This document shows positions 36,332 through 45,243 of a DNA stretch of 64,000 bases, in pieces. The stretch is taken from contig NZ_JAUSYU010000001.1 in assembly GCF_030817075.1 (NCBI RefSeq), forward strand, positions 1,054,001 through 1,118,000, written 5' to 3'. The DNA is from Arthrobacter sp. V1I9. Lineage in GTDB: Bacteria; Actinomycetota; Actinomycetes; Actinomycetales; Micrococcaceae. The notes beneath the pieces were generated by a model. It worked only from the letters and a program-made list of their open reading frames with translations, made no database searches and was not told where the DNA came from. Positions within the stretch are counted from its first letter, which is position 1; each line of letters opens with the position of its first letter. The position numbers and the translations under genes were made by a program.

Positions 36332-37002
36332 TGCTCATCCTCGCCATCGACACCTCGGCCGTGGCCAGCGCGGCGCTGGTGTCCGGCGACGCCCTGGAAG
36401 GCGTGGTGGGCAGCTTCTCCACCGAGGACACCCGCAGCCACGCTGAGGTGCTCGCGCCGGGCATCGAGCAGATGCTTTTTGATGCCGGCGTCAGCGGAAG
36501 CGATGTTGATGCCCTGGTGGTGGGCGTGGGTCCCGGCCCGTTCACCGGCCTGCGGTCGGGCATCGCCACGGCGCGCACCCTGGCCTTCGTCTGGGGCAAG
36601 CCACTGCACGGGCTGATGAGCCTGGACGCAGTGGCGCTGGAAGTGGCGGAATCCACCGCCGCAGCACCCGAATTCCTGGTGGTGACCGACGCTCGCCGCA
36701 AAGAGGTCTATTGGGCCCGCTACAGCCTTGCCGACGGCCAGCTTCCCGTCTTGGAGGACGGCCCCCACGTAGGGTTTGCGAACGACCTGCCGGACCTTCC
36801 CGCCTACGGCGCCGGCGCCGGCCTCTATGCAGACACCCTGAAGGTAAACCCGGACTTCGCGCAGGAGCAGCCGGATGCCCTGTACCTGGGACAGTTCGCG
36901 CTGGCCAGGCTCGCCGCAGGCGACGCTCTCCTTGATTCCACCCCTTTGTACCTCCGCGAATCCGACGCCCAGGTCCCCGGACCGAGGAAGAGGGCCCTGT
37001 GA
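36331..37002 (+). CDS. tsaB: tRNA threonylcarbamoyladenosine biosynthesis protein TsaB
   Basis: The 223-residue protein is an inactive ASKHA-fold partner of TsaD. It begins LILAIDTSAVASAALVSGD, with HAEVLAPGIEQML and VGVGPGPFTGLRSGIATARTLAF. VVTDARRKEVYWARY follows. TsaB forms the heterodimer core of the t6A complex. The start codon shares its A with the last base of the tsaE stop, and rimI begins inside its stop (GTGA). Confidence 0.95.
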   Translation: MLILAIDTSAVASAALVSGDALEGVVGSFSTEDTRSHAEVLAPGIEQMLFDAGVSGSDVDALVVGVGPGPFTGLRSGIATARTLAFVWGKPLHGLMSLDAVALEVAESTAAAPEFLVVTDARRKEVYWARYSLADGQLPVLEDGPHVGFANDLPDLPAYGAGAGLYADTLKVNPDFAQEQPDALYLGQFALARLAAGDALLDSTPLYLRESDAQVPGPRKRAL

Positions 37003-37526
37003 GCACCGCCCCGGATCCCAGCAACCATGGCGTCTCCGTGCGGGAGATGACCCCCGACGACGTCATTGCTGTCAGCGTTCTGGAGCAGCGGCTATTCCCG
37101 GTGGATGCCTGGCCCCTGCAGATGTTTTATGACGAGCTGGCCCAACCGGAGACCCGTTGGTACCTGGTGGCCGAGGGCAGCGAAGGCATCGTGGGCTACG
37201 CCGGGCTGATGTGCATTGAACCCATCGCGGATGTCCAGACCATCGCCGTCGTGCCTGAATATGAAGGGCGCGGGATCGGCACCACGCTGCTGACCCGGCT
37301 TATTGGGGAGGCACGCCGCCGGTACGCTGCAGACCTCCTGCTGGAGGTCCGCGCAGATAACCCCCGCGCCCAGCAGCTTTACCGGCGCTTCGGTTTCGAG
37401 CAGATCCACGTCCGCCCCCGCTACTACCGCGACGGTGTGGACGCCCTCATTATGCGGCTCCAGCTCGCCGGCAGCACCGGTGAAGGAACGGGAGACGGCA
37501 CATCAACGGAAGCAGGCCAGCCATGA
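36999..37526 (+). CDS. rimI: Ribosomal-protein-alanine N-acetyltransferase
   Basis: The 175-residue GNAT enzyme is of the RimI type, which N-acetylates ribosomal protein S18. The acetyl-CoA loop is [19 protein letters not shown]. The RimI features [20 protein letters not shown] and [15 protein letters not shown] follow. Its place between tsaB and tsaD is the widespread arrangement. A hydrophilic tail of about 20 residues after the domain is variable. GTG start overlaps the tsaB stop, and the stop overlaps tsaD. Confidence 0.93.
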   Translation: MSTAPDPSNHGVSVREMTPDDVIAVSVLEQRLFPVDAWPLQMFYDELAQPETRWYLVAEGSEGIVGYAGLMCIEPIADVQTIAVVPEYEGRGIGTTLLTRLIGEARRRYAADLLLEVRADNPRAQQLYRRFGFEQIHVRPRYYRDGVDALIMRLQLAGSTGEGTGDGTSTEAGQP

Positions 37527-38611
37527 ACCGCTCGCAGCCCCTGGTGCTCGGCATCGAATCCTCCTGCGACGAGACCGGGGTGGGCATTGTCCGGGGGACC
37601 ACCCTCCTGACCAACACCGTGTCCTCGTCCATGGACGAGCATGTCCGGTTTGGCGGGGTCATCCCCGAAATTGCCTCGCGGGCGCACCTTGACGCCTTCG
37701 TCCCCACCCTCGAACAGGCGCTGTCCGACGCCGGCGTGGCCCTTGCTGACGTAGATGCCATCGCCGTTACGTCCGGCCCCGGCCTGGCCGGGGCCCTCAT
37801 GGTGGGGGTCTGTGCCGCGAAGGCCCTGGCCGTGGCCACCGGCAAGCCGCTGTACGCCATCAACCACCTCGTGGCGCACGTGGGTGTGGGCCTGCTGGAT
37901 GGACAGCAAGCCGCCGCCCCCCGGCTGCCCGAGAACCTCGGCGCCCTGCTGGTCTCCGGCGGCCACACCGAGATCCTTAAAATCAACAGCATCACCGACG
38001 ACGTGGTCCTCCTAGGCTCCACCATTGACGACGCCGCCGGCGAAGCCTACGACAAGGTGGCCCGCATCCTAGGGCTTGGCTATCCCGGCGGACCCGCCAT
38101 CGACAAGGTGGCCCGCACCGGCAACCCCAAGGCGATCCGTTTCCCCCGCGGCCTCAGCCAGCCCAAATACATGGGCACTGCCGAGGAACCCGGCCCGCAC
38201 CGCTACGACTGGTCCTTCAGCGGCCTGAAAACCGCTGTCGCCAGGTGCGTTGAGCAGTTCGAGGCCCGCGGCGAGGAGGTCCCGGTCCCGGACATCGCGG
38301 CCGCCTTCCAGGAAGCCGTGGTGGACATCATCTCCTCCAAAGCTGTGCTGGCCTGCCGGGAAAACGGCATCAAGGATGTGCTGCTCGGCGGCGGCGTGGC
38401 GGCAAACTCACGCCTGCGTGAGCTGACGGGCCAGCGCTGCGCCTCTGCCGGGATCAGGCTGCACGTACCCCCGCTGGACCTTTGCACCGACAACGGCGCC
38501 ATGGTCGCCGCACTCGGAGCGCAGCTGGTGATGGCAGGGGTGGGGCCCAGCGGAATCAGCTTCGCCCCGGACTCGTCCATGCCGGTCACAGCGGTGTCCC
38601 TCCCCGCCTGA
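37523..38611 (+). CDS. tsaD: tRNA N6-adenosine threonylcarbamoyltransferase
   Basis: The 362-residue catalytic subunit of the t6A complex transfers threonylcarbamoyl to A37. It opens [16 protein letters not shown]. The metal ligands are in [11 protein letters not shown] (His-x3-His), followed by [42 protein letters not shown] and CTDNGAMVA. These motifs are complete. It is the last gene of the alr-tsa unit. A very long perfect inverted repeat follows only 6 bp after the stop. Confidence 0.97.
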   Translation: MNRSQPLVLGIESSCDETGVGIVRGTTLLTNTVSSSMDEHVRFGGVIPEIASRAHLDAFVPTLEQALSDAGVALADVDAIAVTSGPGLAGALMVGVCAAKALAVATGKPLYAINHLVAHVGVGLLDGQQAAAPRLPENLGALLVSGGHTEILKINSITDDVVLLGSTIDDAAGEAYDKVARILGLGYPGGPAIDKVARTGNPKAIRFPRGLSQPKYMGTAEEPGPHRYDWSFSGLKTAVARCVEQFEARGEEVPVPDIAAAFQEAVVDIISSKAVLACRENGIKDVLLGGGVAANSRLRELTGQRCASAGIRLHVPPLDLCTDNGAMVAALGAQLVMAGVGPSGISFAPDSSMPVTAVSLPA

Positions 38612-38617
38612 CCCGCC

Positions 38618-38676
38618 TTGCCCTATCAGTTGTGGTCCCCAAGCCACCGGTTTAGGGACCACAACTGATAGGGCAA
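38618..38676. repeat. 22-bp perfect inverted repeat after tsaD
   Basis: The arm 38618-38639 (TTGCCCTATCAGTTGTGG...) is exactly complementary to 38655-38676. The 15-nt loop can itself pair five more bases (AAGCC with GGTTT). It lies between convergent tsaD and the YbdK-type gene, so it can act as a terminator. Its length and sequence also suggest a repeated palindromic element. Confidence 0.85.
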
Positions 38677-38690
38677 CCGAGTATGAAAGC

Positions 38691-39842
38691 TCAGGCGGTG
38701 GGGCCGTTCCGCATCTGCTTCACCAAGTCCAGGACGACGGCCTGGAGGTCGCCGCCATGCTCCTCGGCAACCCGGCGCTGGCGCTGGTAGCCGGCACCGC
38801 GGCGGATAATCTTTTCGACGTCGGCCAGCTCATCGGGGCAGCCCAGCTTGGCTGCTACGGGCTCGAGCCGGTTCAACGTTTCGAGCAGATGGTCGGTGAC
38901 CAGCTGTTCCTTGCCGGCAGCATCCAGAATGATGATGGCGTCCATGCCGTAGCGGGCTGCCCGCCACTTGTTCTCCTGGACGTGCCACGGTGGCATGGTG
39001 GGGATGGTTCCGCCGTTGTCCAAGGTGGTGGAAAACTCGTCCACCAGGCACTGGGTGAGGGCGGCGATGGCGCCCACCTCTTCCAGCGTGGCCAATCCGT
39101 CGCAGATGCGCATCTCGATGGTGCCCAGGTTCGGCACGGGCCGGATGTCCCAGCGGATTTCCGAAAGAGTGTCGATCACTCCGGTGGTGAACATGTCCTG
39201 CACATAGGACTCGTAGTCGTCCCAGGAGCTGAACTGGAAGGGCAGCCCGGCCGTAGGCAGCTGCTGGAACATCAGCGCCCGCTGGGACGCATAGCCGGTG
39301 TCCTCGCCGCCCCAGAAGGGGCTCGACGCCGAGAGCGCCTGGAAGTGCGGGAAGTAGTTGACCAGCCCGTCCACCACGGGGAGCGCCTTCTCGCGCCGGT
39401 CCAGCCCAACGTGCACGTGGACGCCGTAGATGACCATCTGGCGGCCCCACCACTGGGTGCGGTCGATCAGTTTTGCGTACCGGGCCTTGTCCGTCACCGG
39501 TTGCAGCTGCGGCGGGCTGAACGGGTGGCTTCCGGCGCAGAACACTTCCACACCCATGGGATCGGTGATTTCCCGGACGGCCGCGAGCGACCTGCTGAGG
39601 TCCTCCTTGGCATCGGCGGCGGTCTCGCAGATGCCGGTGACCAGTTCCACCGTATTCAGCAGCAGTTCCTGCTTGATGTGCGGGTGCTCGTCATCCTCGT
39701 TGAGCTCCGGGTGGCGGGAGGCCACGCCGCGGAGCACCTCATTGGCCACGGAGGCGAGCTCGCCCGTCCTGCCGTCCACCAGCGCGAGTTCCCATTCGAC
39801 ACCAAGTGTTGATTGCCTCGATGAAGCGAACTCAATCTTCAC
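38691..39842 (-). CDS. YbdK-type carboxylate-amine ligase (glutamate--cysteine ligase 2 family)
   Basis: The 383-residue GCS2-family ATP-grasp-like ligase has an N-terminus FASSRQSTLGVEWELALVD, with the ATP/Mg Glu. HPHIKQELLLNTVELVTGIC, CAGSHPFSPP, VIYGVHVHVGLD and IEMRICDGLATLEE follow. E. coli YbdK has weak gamma-glutamylcysteine ligase activity. In a mycothiol producer the true substrate is uncertain, so I give no gene symbol. It is convergent with tsaD and divergent from the GH3 gene. Confidence 0.9.
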   Translation of the reverse strand: MKIEFASSRQSTLGVEWELALVDGRTGELASVANEVLRGVASRHPELNEDDEHPHIKQELLLNTVELVTGICETAADAKEDLSRSLAAVREITDPMGVEVFCAGSHPFSPPQLQPVTDKARYAKLIDRTQWWGRQMVIYGVHVHVGLDRREKALPVVDGLVNYFPHFQALSASSPFWGGEDTGYASQRALMFQQLPTAGLPFQFSSWDDYESYVQDMFTTGVIDTLSEIRWDIRPVPNLGTIEMRICDGLATLEEVGAIAALTQCLVDEFSTTLDNGGTIPTMPPWHVQENKWRAARYGMDAIIILDAAGKEQLVTDHLLETLNRLEPVAAKLGCPDELADVEKIIRRGAGYQRQRRVAEEHGGDLQAVVLDLVKQMRNGPTA

Positions 39843-39936
39843 GCGTTTCCTAACTGTCCTGTTTGCCGCTGGCTCACGCCGTCACTGAAGGGCTTCTGCC
39901 GGCAGGCGAACGGGTGTTTCAAGTCTAGTGCAGGGG

Positions 39937-39942
39937 TAGCAT
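39937..39942 (+). promoter_or_regulatory. -10 box for leaderless GH3 gene
   Basis: TAGCAT lies 7 nt before ATG 39950. Confidence 0.5.
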
Positions 39943-39949
39943 CGTATTG

Positions 39950-41689
39950 ATGGCCTCGTTCCAACACCTGCGTGACAGTCTTCACAAAACCTTCCCCGTC
40001 CTGGCTGCAGCCTCAGCTGCGGTGGCGCTCGCATCCTGCACCGCCGCCCCGGCCCCGGTCCCGTCGCAGGCAGCTTCCACCCCCGCCGCACCTTCCGCGA
40101 CACCGCGTACGACGCCGGCACCCCGCACGGCTTCCCCCTCACCTTCGCGCTTACCTGCGCCGTCGGCGAATCCTGCCCTGCGCCCGCTGGGGTGGGGCCC
40201 GCAGCAGCGGGACCAGGACGCCGCCGCCGCGGCCGTGGCGAAGATGTCGCCGGAACAGAAGGCGGGACAGGTCCTGCTTCCGTTCTTCACCGGCACGAAC
40301 CCTGCCGCCCATGCCGCCGCCGTCGAACGCCTGCACCTTGCCGGGTCCATCATCATGGGTGACAACGTGCCGCTGGACCCACAGGGGAAGGTGGACCTCG
40401 CGGCCATGGGCGCCATCAACCAAAGGCTTGGGCAGGCGGCCACCGCGGACGGCAGGCCGTGGCCGGGGATGATCGGCGTTGACCAGGAGGGCGGCTTGGT
40501 GGCACGGCTCGGCGGGCCGCTGACGGAGTGGCCCGCGCCCATGAGCTTCGGCGCCGCAGGCAGCGGGCCCTTGGCGCGCGAGGCCGGGAAGGGGCTGGCA
40601 AGCGAGTTGGTGCCTTTGGGTTTCAACACGGACTTTGCCCCGGACACTGACGTGACCATCGGGCCGGCGGATCCCACTATCGGTGCCCGTTCCATGTCGG
40701 CGAACCCGGACGCGGCTGCGGCGCTCGGGGTGGCGTACTCGCAGGGCATGCTGGCCTCAGGTGTTCTTCCCGCCGTCAAGCATTTCCCCGGCCACGGCTC
40801 GGTGACCACGGATTCGCACCTGAACCTTCCCACACAGCCGGCAACGGTCGCGGAACTCAAAGCCCGCGACTGGAAGCCCTTCCGGGCCGCCATCGCCGCC
40901 GGTGCGCCGATGGTGATGACCGGCCATATCGCCGTGCCAGCGCTGGAACCCGGAGTGCCGGCGTCGCTCTCGGCGCCTACTTACGCGGCGCTGCGGGGAC
41001 TCGGCTTCAAGGGTGTGGCCGTGACCGACGCCCTCAACATGGGGGCAGTGCACAAGAAGTACCCTGCCGGGTCCGCGGCGGTCATGGCCCTCACGGCGGG
41101 AGCTGACCTCCTGCTGATGCCCGCGGACGTCGGGCAGGCCCACGCTGCGATTGTCCACGCCGTGGCCACCGGCAGCCTGCCCGAGGCAAGGCTGGATGAA
41201 GCTGCCCAGCGCGTGGCAACCATGATGACCTGGCACGGCCGGGCAGCCGCGGGAACCGGCAAACCAACTGGGGCTGCGGCCGGCAGCGGCGCCCCTCTTT
41301 CCGCTAAGGTGTCCGCAGCCGCCGTCACTGTCCTTTCCGGCCACTGCAGCGGAGCCCTGGCGCCCGGCGGGGTCCGGGTGGCGGGCGGCAGCCCGGCGGA
41401 CAGGGCCCGGTTCGCGGACGCCGCGGCGCGCCACGGCCTGACCCTCGGCTCCGGACCCCTGGTCAGCCTCATCCCGTACAACGGACGGCCTGCGGGGGGA
41501 GACATCGCCGTCGCCCTTGATGCGCCCTGGCCGCTGCAGCACTCCACCGCGCCGGTCAAGGTGGCCCTGTACGGCCGCACCCAGGGTGCCTTCGATGCCC
41601 TCGCCGCTGTCCTGGTTGGGAAGGCGCCAGCACCGGGAAAGCTGCCGGCCGCCGTCGGAAGCTACCCCACAGGAACCGGCTGCCCCTGA
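39950..41689 (+). CDS. GH3 family beta-N-acetylhexosaminidase-like lipoprotein (NagZ-like)
   Basis: The 579-residue protein starts with a lipoprotein signal ending in ALASC at about residue 29. A Pro/Ala/Ser/Thr-rich linker runs to about residue 75. The GH3 domain has GVDQEGGLVARLGGP, FAPDTDVTIGPADPTIG and the NagZ signature KHFPGHGSVTTDSHLNLP. The nucleophile Asp is in AVTDALNMGAV. Such enzymes remove GlcNAc from cell-wall or glycan fragments, here at the outer face of the membrane. The C-terminal ~170 residues after the barrel form a second domain. The ATG at 39950 is preferred to TTG at 39947 because of the -10 spacing. Confidence 0.9.
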   Translation: MASFQHLRDSLHKTFPVLAAASAAVALASCTAAPAPVPSQAASTPAAPSATPRTTPAPRTASPSPSRLPAPSANPALRPLGWGPQQRDQDAAAAAVAKMSPEQKAGQVLLPFFTGTNPAAHAAAVERLHLAGSIIMGDNVPLDPQGKVDLAAMGAINQRLGQAATADGRPWPGMIGVDQEGGLVARLGGPLTEWPAPMSFGAAGSGPLAREAGKGLASELVPLGFNTDFAPDTDVTIGPADPTIGARSMSANPDAAAALGVAYSQGMLASGVLPAVKHFPGHGSVTTDSHLNLPTQPATVAELKARDWKPFRAAIAAGAPMVMTGHIAVPALEPGVPASLSAPTYAALRGLGFKGVAVTDALNMGAVHKKYPAGSAAVMALTAGADLLLMPADVGQAHAAIVHAVATGSLPEARLDEAAQRVATMMTWHGRAAAGTGKPTGAAAGSGAPLSAKVSAAAVTVLSGHCSGALAPGGVRVAGGSPADRARFADAAARHGLTLGSGPLVSLIPYNGRPAGGDIAVALDAPWPLQHSTAPVKVALYGRTQGAFDALAAVLVGKAPAPGKLPAAVGSYPTGTGCP

Positions 41690-41690
41690 T

Positions 41691-41756
41691 CCCAACTGAC
41701 TGGCAGTAGTTGTCGTTTTGGGCGGTCCAAACGACAACACCTGCGAGCTAGTTGGG
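41691..41756. repeat. Nested inverted repeat between the GH3 and aroE-like genes
   Basis: CCCAACT at 41691-41697 pairs with AGTTGGG at 41750-41756. Inside, GTTGTCGTTTTGG (41709-41721) pairs with CCAAACGACAAC (41727-41738) with one bulge. The inner arm resembles the GTTGTGGT core of the repeat at 38618. It may be a terminator or a decayed palindromic element. Confidence 0.7.
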
Positions 41757-41778
41757 TGGGACCGGGTTAAATGGTGAG

Positions 41779-42597
41779 GTGCCCATTCTGAATAAAGACA
41801 TGACCCTCTGCATCTCGCTCTCGGCCCGGCCCAGCAACAACGGGACCCGCTTCCACAACCACCTGTACGAGCAGCTGGAGCTGAACTGGATCTACAAGGC
41901 GTTCGCCCCCACCAACCTGGAACAGGCCATCGCCGGCGTGCGGGGCCTGGGGATCCGCGGGTGCGCCGTCTCCATGCCGTACAAGGAGGACGTCATCGCC
42001 CTCGTTGACGAGATGGACCCGTCGGCCAAGGCCATCGACTCTGTCAACACCATCGTGAACACGGACGGGCACCTGAAGGCCTACAACACCGACTACACGG
42101 CGATTGAACAGCTGCTGGCCTCCAACGCCGTGCCTACCAGCTACTCGGTGTTGGTCCAGGGGGCAGGAGGCATGGCCAAGGCCACCGTGGCCGCACTCCG
42201 GGATGCCGGGTTCACCAACGTCACGGTCCTCGCACGGAACGAAACCACCGGGCGGGCGCTCGCGGAACAGTACGGGTTCCAGTGGCGTCCGGCGCTCGAC
42301 GGCGGAACGGCAGACCTGGTCATCAACGTCACGCCCCTCGGTATGGCCGGCGGACCCGGAGCGGACACCCTGGCCTTCCCGCAGGACACCATCGACGCCG
42401 CGCAGGTGGTGTTCGACGTGGTTGCCCTGCCTGCTGAAACCCCGCTTATCGCTGCCGCCCGGGCTGCCGGAAAGCCGGTCATCACCGGAGCGGAGGTGGC
42501 CACCATCCAGGCGCTGGAGCAGTTTGTGCTCTACACCGGTGTGCGGCCCAGCGCCGAGCAGGTGCGCGCCGCCGAGGAGTTCACGCGCGCCCAGTAG
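41779..42597 (+). CDS. Shikimate 5-dehydrogenase-like protein
   Basis: A 272-residue AroE-family oxidoreductase. The N-terminal substrate site is CISLSARPSNNGTRFHN. The catalytic Lys is in VSMPYKEDVIALVDE, followed by IDSVNTIVN and YNTDYTAI with the Asp. The NADP-binding VLVQGAGGMAKATVAALRD and the end of the fold (LPAETPLIAAARAAG, GAEVATIQALEQF) are present. A paralogue role (YdiB/quinate-type) is possible, so no symbol is given. The start GTG 41779 follows a TTAAAT by 6 nt; ATG 41800 (MTLCISLS) is an alternative. Confidence 0.87.
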   Translation: MPILNKDMTLCISLSARPSNNGTRFHNHLYEQLELNWIYKAFAPTNLEQAIAGVRGLGIRGCAVSMPYKEDVIALVDEMDPSAKAIDSVNTIVNTDGHLKAYNTDYTAIEQLLASNAVPTSYSVLVQGAGGMAKATVAALRDAGFTNVTVLARNETTGRALAEQYGFQWRPALDGGTADLVINVTPLGMAGGPGADTLAFPQDTIDAAQVVFDVVALPAETPLIAAARAAGKPVITGAEVATIQALEQFVLYTGVRPSAEQVRAAEEFTRAQ

Positions 42598-42604
42598 CGG
42601 ATTC

Positions 42605-43864
42605 TTAGACGGGTTCCACCACGATGGCCACCCGGTCCTCACCGATGCGGGTCAGGACCAGGGTGGCCGTTTTGTTGCCACCCTTTTTTCCTGCGTTCTT
42701 TCCTCCTGCGTTTTTTCCTCCTGTGTTTTTCCCTCCCGGGAGGAGCTGTTTGCGGAGTTCCTCAGGGGTGACGGCGGTACCGCGCTTCTTGATGTCCAGC
42801 ACCCCGATGCCTTCAGCCTTTACCCACGCCTTGAGCGCTTTGACGTTGTAGGGCACAACTTTCAGGACTTTGTAGGCCCGCGCGAAGGGAGTGTCCACCA
42901 GCTGCGGCGCGCAGATATAGGCGATGTGTTCATCCACCAGATGCCCGCCCAACTGCAGTGCGACATCGGCCACGAGTCCCGCGCGGATGACGGCGCCGTC
43001 GGGCTCGTACAGGTAACCCTCCACCCGACCCACGGGGGCGGCGGGACCGGCCCCGAAATCCTCCCCGCTGGTGAGCTCAGCCGCACCCTCTGGACCCAGG
43101 ACCAGCGCAGCCCGGCGGACGCCCGGGCGCTGCACGGCGTTGAACCACAGCGCCACTTCGGTGACATCCCCGGCCACGGAAACCCACTGGGCCTCGCAGC
43201 CGGCCGGAACGGAGTCATGGGGCATCCCCGGCCCCATCTTCACACCGACCGCCCGGCCGGACGCAGCAAGGGACTGGACAAAGGACAGCGGCGGCGAAAA
43301 GGCCTCCGGGTCCCAGATGCGCTTGGTGCCGGACGTGGAGGTGACCCGCCGCGCAGGATCCAGCCAGACGCCGTCGATTCCGTCCAGCGGAACAGCGGTG
43401 GCATCTGCATGGACCACCGTCGCATTGGAAAAGGGGATGAGGTTCACAGTGGCGCAGGCGGCAGTGGTCTCGTCCATTTCCACTGCCGTCACGTTGATGT
43501 CCATCGACGCCAGCGCTAACGAGTCAGCGGCAAGGCCGCACCCCAGGTCAGCGACGTGGCTGATTCCGGCCTCTGCGAACCGCTGGGCGTGACGCGCGGC
43601 CACGTTGAGCCTGGTTGCCTGCTCCAGGCCTGCCTGGGTGAACAGCATGCTGCGGGCAAATTCCCCGAACTTCCCCTCGGCCTTGGTGCGGAGCCGGGAC
43701 TGGGTCAGTACGGCGGAGACCAGGGCGGGGGAGTGGCCGGCCTTGCGCAGGGCTGAATTGAGCTCGAAGGACTTGTCCTCCTGGTAGGGGCCCAGAGACG
43801 CCAAAAGCTCCCAGCCCTCGGGGGTGAGCAACGGCGCGATCTGGTCCTGGGGAGCTTGAGGCAT
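42605..43864 (-). CDS. Class I SAM-dependent methyltransferase with THUMP-like C-terminal domain
   Basis: The 419-residue protein has a SAM site (VADLGCGLAADSLAL, then VTAVEMDETT) at about residues 103-130, and the motif-IV region DGVWLDPARR. The C-terminal part (GYLYEPDGAVIRAGL, YICAPQLVDTPFARAYKVL) is the THUMP-like domain of this actinobacterial family. The substrate, probably an RNA, is unknown. Near the C-terminus is a Gly-Lys-Asn repeat (GGKNTGGKNAGGKNAGKKGG). The start ATG 43864 is 7 nt after TAGGCT. Confidence 0.85.
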   Translation of the reverse strand: MPQAPQDQIAPLLTPEGWELLASLGPYQEDKSFELNSALRKAGHSPALVSAVLTQSRLRTKAEGKFGEFARSMLFTQAGLEQATRLNVAARHAQRFAEAGISHVADLGCGLAADSLALASMDINVTAVEMDETTAACATVNLIPFSNATVVHADATAVPLDGIDGVWLDPARRVTSTSGTKRIWDPEAFSPPLSFVQSLAASGRAVGVKMGPGMPHDSVPAGCEAQWVSVAGDVTEVALWFNAVQRPGVRRAALVLGPEGAAELTSGEDFGAGPAAPVGRVEGYLYEPDGAVIRAGLVADVALQLGGHLVDEHIAYICAPQLVDTPFARAYKVLKVVPYNVKALKAWVKAEGIGVLDIKKRGTAVTPEELRKQLLPGGKNTGGKNAGGKNAGKKGGNKTATLVLTRIGEDRVAIVVEPV

Positions 43865-43871
43865 GCGTTCC

Positions 43872-43910
43872 AGCCTAGTGGAGGAGCGTCCGCCGGGATG
43901 CGGATAGTGT
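43872..43910. promoter_or_regulatory. Divergent leaderless promoters (methyltransferase / small membrane protein)
   Basis: TAGGCT (minus, 43872-43877) is 7 nt before the methyltransferase ATG. TAGTGT (plus, 43905-43910) is 7 nt before ATG 43918. The whole gap is only 53 bp. Confidence 0.55.
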
Positions 43911-43917
43911 TGAAACC

Positions 43918-44295
43918 ATGGAAGAGAGCGCAGGCCCCCGGCAGTCCGAAGAACCAACCAAGGACAGGGGCCCCGCCAGATTCGCCCGGCCGGCACTGAT
44001 CGCCGGATCCCTGGTGGCGGTGGTGTGCATCGGGCTTTTGGTGGTCATCTTTTTCCTCGACACGTTCAACGCCACCGTCTACTCGGTGGGCGGCAACGAC
44101 ATCGCCGGCGACACCCAGGAAGCACGGGACATCCGCGGACTGTACGACGGCGCCCGGGCCGGCAGCATAGCCGTGCTGGTTTTCGCCCTGCTGACGGCAG
44201 CTGCCGCAGGCGTGGTTCTTTACCGGGCGCGGAAATCGGCGGCCGTCGGCGGCGACGGTGAAGACGACGTCGATTTCGACGAGCTTGGACGCTGA
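43918..44295 (+). CDS. Small two-helix membrane protein of unknown function
   Basis: A 125-residue protein that I do not recognise. It has a hydrophilic N-terminus rich in Glu/Arg (1-25) and a membrane helix at about 26-49 (ALIAGSLVAVVCIGLLVVIFF). A ~30-residue extracytoplasmic loop (NATVYSVGGNDIAGDTQEAR) follows, then a second helix at about 80-102. The acidic tail GGDGEDDVDFDELGR ends it. The loop may interact with envelope components, but nothing identifies it. Its 3' end overlaps the convergent EamA gene by 76 bp. Confidence 0.7.
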   Translation: MEESAGPRQSEEPTKDRGPARFARPALIAGSLVAVVCIGLLVVIFFLDTFNATVYSVGGNDIAGDTQEARDIRGLYDGARAGSIAVLVFALLTAAAAGVVLYRARKSAAVGGDGEDDVDFDELGR

Positions 44296-45155
44296 GGGGT
44301 CCTGCCCCCTGCACTGGTCAGCAGCACCCCGGAAATGACCAAGACCCCGCCAAGGACCTGCGGGACAGTGATGGGCTGGCCCAGGATCACGGTGATGATG
44401 GCGGTGAACACGGCAATGAGGTTCAGGTAGTTGCCGGCGTTGGCTGCGGTGGTGCGTTTGAGGGCCAGGTTCCAGAGCAGGTAGGAACCCAGCGAGGGGA
44501 ACAGGGCGATGAACGCCAGGGACCAGCCCTCCGCTGGGGTTTCCGGCAGGCCGGCGCCCGAGACGAGCGCGAGCGGGCTGAGGGCCACAGCCGCCATGGC
44601 CACCTGGACCGCCGTGGAGGTGATGGCGGGAATGCTTAGCCGGCGGGCGAGGATGGTGTAGAGGCCCCAGACGGTGATGGCTCCCAGGATCAGCAGTTCG
44701 CCCTTGTTGATCGAGAATGTCAACAGGCGCTGCAGCTGGCCGCCGGTAAGCACCAGCAGGACGCCAAGGAGGCCCAGGCTGATCCCCACCCAGCTCAGCG
44801 GGCGCGGCCTGTCCCGGAGCAGGACCACGGCCAGCACCATAATCAGTGCCGGGTTTGCGGCCGTCACCAGGGAGGCGTTCAGGGCCGAGGTGTCCTGCAG
44901 GGCGCTGTAGAGCAGCAGGGTATACCCGCTCATGCCCAGGGCACTCAGGAGCAACAGGACCGGCCAGCGTCGCAGGACCGCCCGCCAGTCCGGCCGCTCG
45001 ACGAAGTGGGCCAGCACCAGCAGCGGCACGGCAGCGAGGACCCAGCGCCAGAACGTCAGCTGGAGCGGCTCCATGGTCTGCATGGCCGCCTGGCCCACCA
45101 CAAAATTTCCGGCCCAGAACAGGTTGGCAAGGATGAGGTAAACAGCAGCTCGCAC
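44220..45155 (-). CDS. EamA/DMT-family transporter
   Basis: The 311-residue drug/metabolite transporter has about ten membrane helices in two EamA repeats. The first begins AVYLILANLFWAGNFVVGQ and the second WGLYTILARRLSI. Typical stretches are FWRWVLAAVPLLVLAHF, PALIMVLAVVLLRDR and LGSYLLWNLALKRTTAANAGNYL. The substrate is unknown; relatives export amino acids or metabolites. The Ser/Pro-rich tail after residue ~290 is the part that overlaps the small membrane gene, so it may be partly accidental. Confidence 0.88.
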   Translation of the reverse strand: MRAAVYLILANLFWAGNFVVGQAAMQTMEPLQLTFWRWVLAAVPLLVLAHFVERPDWRAVLRRWPVLLLLSALGMSGYTLLLYSALQDTSALNASLVTAANPALIMVLAVVLLRDRPRPLSWVGISLGLLGVLLVLTGGQLQRLLTFSINKGELLILGAITVWGLYTILARRLSIPAITSTAVQVAMAAVALSPLALVSGAGLPETPAEGWSLAFIALFPSLGSYLLWNLALKRTTAANAGNYLNLIAVFTAIITVILGQPITVPQVLGGVLVISGVLLTSAGGRTPQRPSSSKSTSSSPSPPTAADFRAR

Positions 45156-45197
45156 CGGTCAAATGTACATCGCTGCAAGTGCTCTGATGACGAAACG

Positions 45198-45224
45198 CTG
45201 GCACTCGCCTTGACCGAGTGCTAA
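45198..45224. promoter_or_regulatory. CIRCE-like HrcA operator 1 (imperfect)
   Basis: CTGGCACTC-N9-GAGTGCTAA. The right half is perfect and the left half matches 7 of 9. It overlaps the -35 box of the groESL promoter, so HrcA bound here would block RNA polymerase. Confidence 0.8.
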
Positions 45225-45238
45225 CCCTTACATAGAGT
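45210..45238 (+). promoter_or_regulatory. groES-groEL promoter
   Basis: TTGACC at 45210-45215 and TAGAGT at 45233-45238 with a 17-base spacer. It lies between and partly under the two CIRCE elements. Confidence 0.75.
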
Positions 45239-45243
45239 CTTCA

